A stretch of DNA of 13,923 bases, taken from positions 1 through 13,923 of the forward strand of contig VBKQ01000365.1 of the NCBI GenBank assembly GCA_005879505.1. The letters run 5' to 3'. Made by a program: the position numbers and the translations under genes. The stretch is from Deltaproteobacteria bacterium (GTDB lineage Bacteria; Myxococcota; Myxococcia; Myxococcales; 40CM-4-68-19). The notes under the pieces were generated by a model. That model was not told the origin of the DNA, did not search any database, and was given only the letters and a program-made list of their open reading frames with translations. Below are positions 12,442 through 13,923 of the stretch, in pieces (positions within the stretch are counted from its first letter, which is position 1; each line of letters starts with the position of its first letter).

Positions 12442-13286
12442 TGGCGGCGGCGGCCGTGTTCCTCCTCTGTGGAGGTTCGGTGTTCTTCTTCTCCTTTCTC
12501 GCTTCGGAGGTGCTGCGCAAGGCCTTCGAGCAGTACCAGAAGCGCTACGTCGCGCGTTCGGTGCACGATCTCAGCGCGATGTTCCTGTTCGTCGAGCCAG
12601 GACAGATCGTCCGCCTGAACCTCGCGGCGATGCTGGTGTTCGCGGTCGCCGGCGCCTGGATCGCTGGACCTTCCTGCGCGTCGCTCGCGGCCGTAGCGGG
12701 TTTCTTCGCGCCCGCGGCCGCGATCGCGGCCTACCGGCGCCGGCGGGTGCGGCGATTCGATGCTCAGCTCACCGAAGCGCTGCAGCAGATGGCGAATGCG
12801 CTGCGCGCCGGGCAGACGCTCCAGGTGGCCATCGAGCATGCCGGCCGCGATGCGGACCGGCCGCTGCGGCAGGAGTTCGGGCTGGTCACGAAGGAGGTGA
12901 AGCTGGGCGTGCCCCTGGACGAGGCGCTCGCGGCGATGGCGAATCGGGTCCTCTCGGAGGATCTGGAGCTGGTCGCGACGTCGACCGGCATCGCCCGGCA
13001 GCTCGGCGGCAATCTCGCGGAGATGTTCGATGCGATCGGCGCGACCATCCGCGAGCGCTTCCGGCTGGAGGGGAAGATCGCCGCCCTCACCAGCCAGGGA
13101 AAGCTCCAGGGGCTGATCGTCGCCTCGCTGCCGCTCTTCATCGGACTGTTCCTCGACTCCTACCGGCCCGATTTGATCGCGCCGATGTTCGAGAGCGCTT
13201 ACGGATATCTGCTGGTCGGCGCCGTGGTGGTCCTGCAAGCGGCGGGCTTCGTCGCCATCCGGCGCATCGTCGCCGTGGACATATGA
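12438..13286 (+). CDS. tadB: TadB, inner-membrane platform protein of the Tad pilus
   Basis: A 282-residue polytopic membrane protein with a type II secretion F (T2SSF) domain; with TadC it forms the platform on which the TadA ATPase drives pilin assembly. Hydrophobic segments lie near 3-22, 60-76, 80-98, 224-240 and 257-275. The cytoplasmic T2SSF domain spans about 105-235 and has the usual features: ALQQMANALRAGQTLQVAI (114-132), GVPLDEAL (157-164) and RQLGGNLAEMFD (187-198). Length and topology fit the family. Two in-frame ATGs (12438 and 12441) are possible; the first overlaps the cpaB stop codon, and GAGGG sits just upstream. It overlaps tadC by four bases at its end. Confidence 0.9.
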   Translation: MMAAAAVFLLCGGSVFFFSFLASEVLRKAFEQYQKRYVARSVHDLSAMFLFVEPGQIVRLNLAAMLVFAVAGAWIAGPSCASLAAVAGFFAPAAAIAAYRRRRVRRFDAQLTEALQQMANALRAGQTLQVAIEHAGRDADRPLRQEFGLVTKEVKLGVPLDEALAAMANRVLSEDLELVATSTGIARQLGGNLAEMFDAIGATIRERFRLEGKIAALTSQGKLQGLIVASLPLFIGLFLDSYRPDLIAPMFESAYGYLLVGAVVVLQAAGFVAIRRIVAVDI

Positions 13287-13923
13287 TCGACGTGACCCCC
13301 GATATCCTCCAGGTTTCCGCCGCGCTGCTCGCGGCCGCGTTCGCCTCCGCGGCATTCCTCGCCGCTGGCGCGCTGTACGGCCGTTTAGCGGTGGGACCGC
13401 CATCTCGCGCGGTCCAGCTCCGGACCGGCGGACCGCGAGGCGTCTTCGCGGCGTTGCGTTCGGCGGCGATCCTGCCGATCGCCCAGGCGAACGAGCGCTG
13501 GGTACCGGCGCTGCCCCTCGCGAGGATCGATCGCTGGCTGCGAAAGGCGGGCCGTCCTTTGGAGCTCACGGCCACCGAGGTGGTCGCTTTGATGCAGGTC
13601 ACGGCGCTGCTGTTCTTCGCCGGGGCCGCCGCGCTCTCGCTTTGTCTGCGCCTGGGCTTTGGGGCCTGGTTCCTCGGCCTGATCGGCGGCGCGGCGTATC
13701 CCCTGATCTGGCTGCGCGATCGCATGAAAGCCCGGCAGCGCTCCCTCGTGCGCGCGCTGCCGTATGCCGTCGATCTGCTCACGCTCAGCGTCGAGGCCGG
13801 GCTCGACTTCACCGCTGCCCTGGCCAAGGTGGTCGAGAAAGGCCGTCAGGGTCCTCTGCGCGAAGAGCTGAGCATTGCGATTCGCGAGCTGCGGCTCGGC
13901 AAGACGCGAGAAGAGACGCTGCG
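13283..13923 (+). CDS. tadC: TadC, inner-membrane platform protein of the Tad pilus (3' end cut by window)
   Basis: The frame starts at the ATG overlapping the tadB stop codon (ATGA) and stays open for 213 codons to the window edge, so the gene is incomplete. An N-terminal hydrophobic segment (about 10-32) and two more (about 104-122 and 127-144) precede the beginning of the T2SSF domain, recognised by RALPYAVDLLTLSVEAGLDF (158-176) and ELSIAIRELRLGKTREE. This is the second platform protein, partner of TadB. Position directly after tadB and four-base overlap are the standard arrangement. No ATPase gene lies before it. Confidence 0.88.
   Translation, partial: MIDVTPDILQVSAALLAAAFASAAFLAAGALYGRLAVGPPSRAVQLRTGGPRGVFAALRSAAILPIAQANERWVPALPLARIDRWLRKAGRPLELTATEVVALMQVTALLFFAGAAALSLCLRLGFGAWFLGLIGGAAYPLIWLRDRMKARQRSLVRALPYAVDLLTLSVEAGLDFTAALAKVVEKGRQGPLREELSIAIRELRLGKTREETL

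Noticed and set aside
12375..13403. A 342-residue minus-strand frame opposite tadB.
   Set aside because: Arg/Gln/His-rich shadow frame; tadB on the plus strand has intact T2SSF motifs and coupled overlaps at both ends.

Overview
This window is a strongly GC-rich, gene-dense bacterial chromosome segment. Genes carry Shine-Dalgarno sequences, several neighbours overlap at ATGA, and outer-membrane and lipoprotein products show the host is Gram-negative. Stand-alone MshEN (GspE N-terminal) proteins, a PilZ protein with an extra N-terminal domain, an HD-GYP-like protein, an ECF sigma/anti-sigma pair and a Tad pilus operon together suggest a Myxococcota-type (former deltaproteobacterial) organism. 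That placement is inference; there is no rRNA or other marker gene here.

Layout. (a) 1-1177: the 3' part of a periplasmic XoxJ/MxaJ-type protein fused to a C-terminal c-type cytochrome, probably a partner of a PQQ alcohol dehydrogenase encoded upstream of the window. (b) 1280-1744: a small secreted, low-complexity protein with an internal duplication. (c) 1902-2516: two small unrecognised genes separated by a hairpin-rich spacer. (d) 4824-2557, minus strand: outer-membrane beta-barrel, PilZ protein, and a polytopic membrane protein. (e) 4933-5709: a LolB-like/DUF4292-like lipoprotein divergent from the barrel gene. (f) 5765-9490: two consecutive MshEN proteins, the second with a very long tryptophan-punctuated disordered region, then a degenerate HD-GYP protein. 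(g) 9589-11516: ECF sigma factor overlapping its membrane-bound zinc-finger anti-sigma factor, which has a long periplasmic TPR-like tail. (h) 11617-13923: cpaB, tadB and tadC (cut by the window edge) of a Flp/Tad pilus.

How the genes may work together (inference): four products (PilZ, two MshEN proteins, HD-GYP-like) belong to cyclic di-GMP families and lie within about 8 kb of Tad pilus genes, with an envelope-sensing sigma/anti-sigma pair between them. This suggests a locus linking c-di-GMP and envelope state to surface attachment. The XoxJ-cytochrome end looks like an unrelated neighbouring metabolic locus.

No tRNA, rRNA, CRISPR, insertion sequence or attachment site was seen. No gap between genes exceeds about 160 bases; the gaps worth comment are listed as hairpins, palindromes, repeats or weak promoter candidates.
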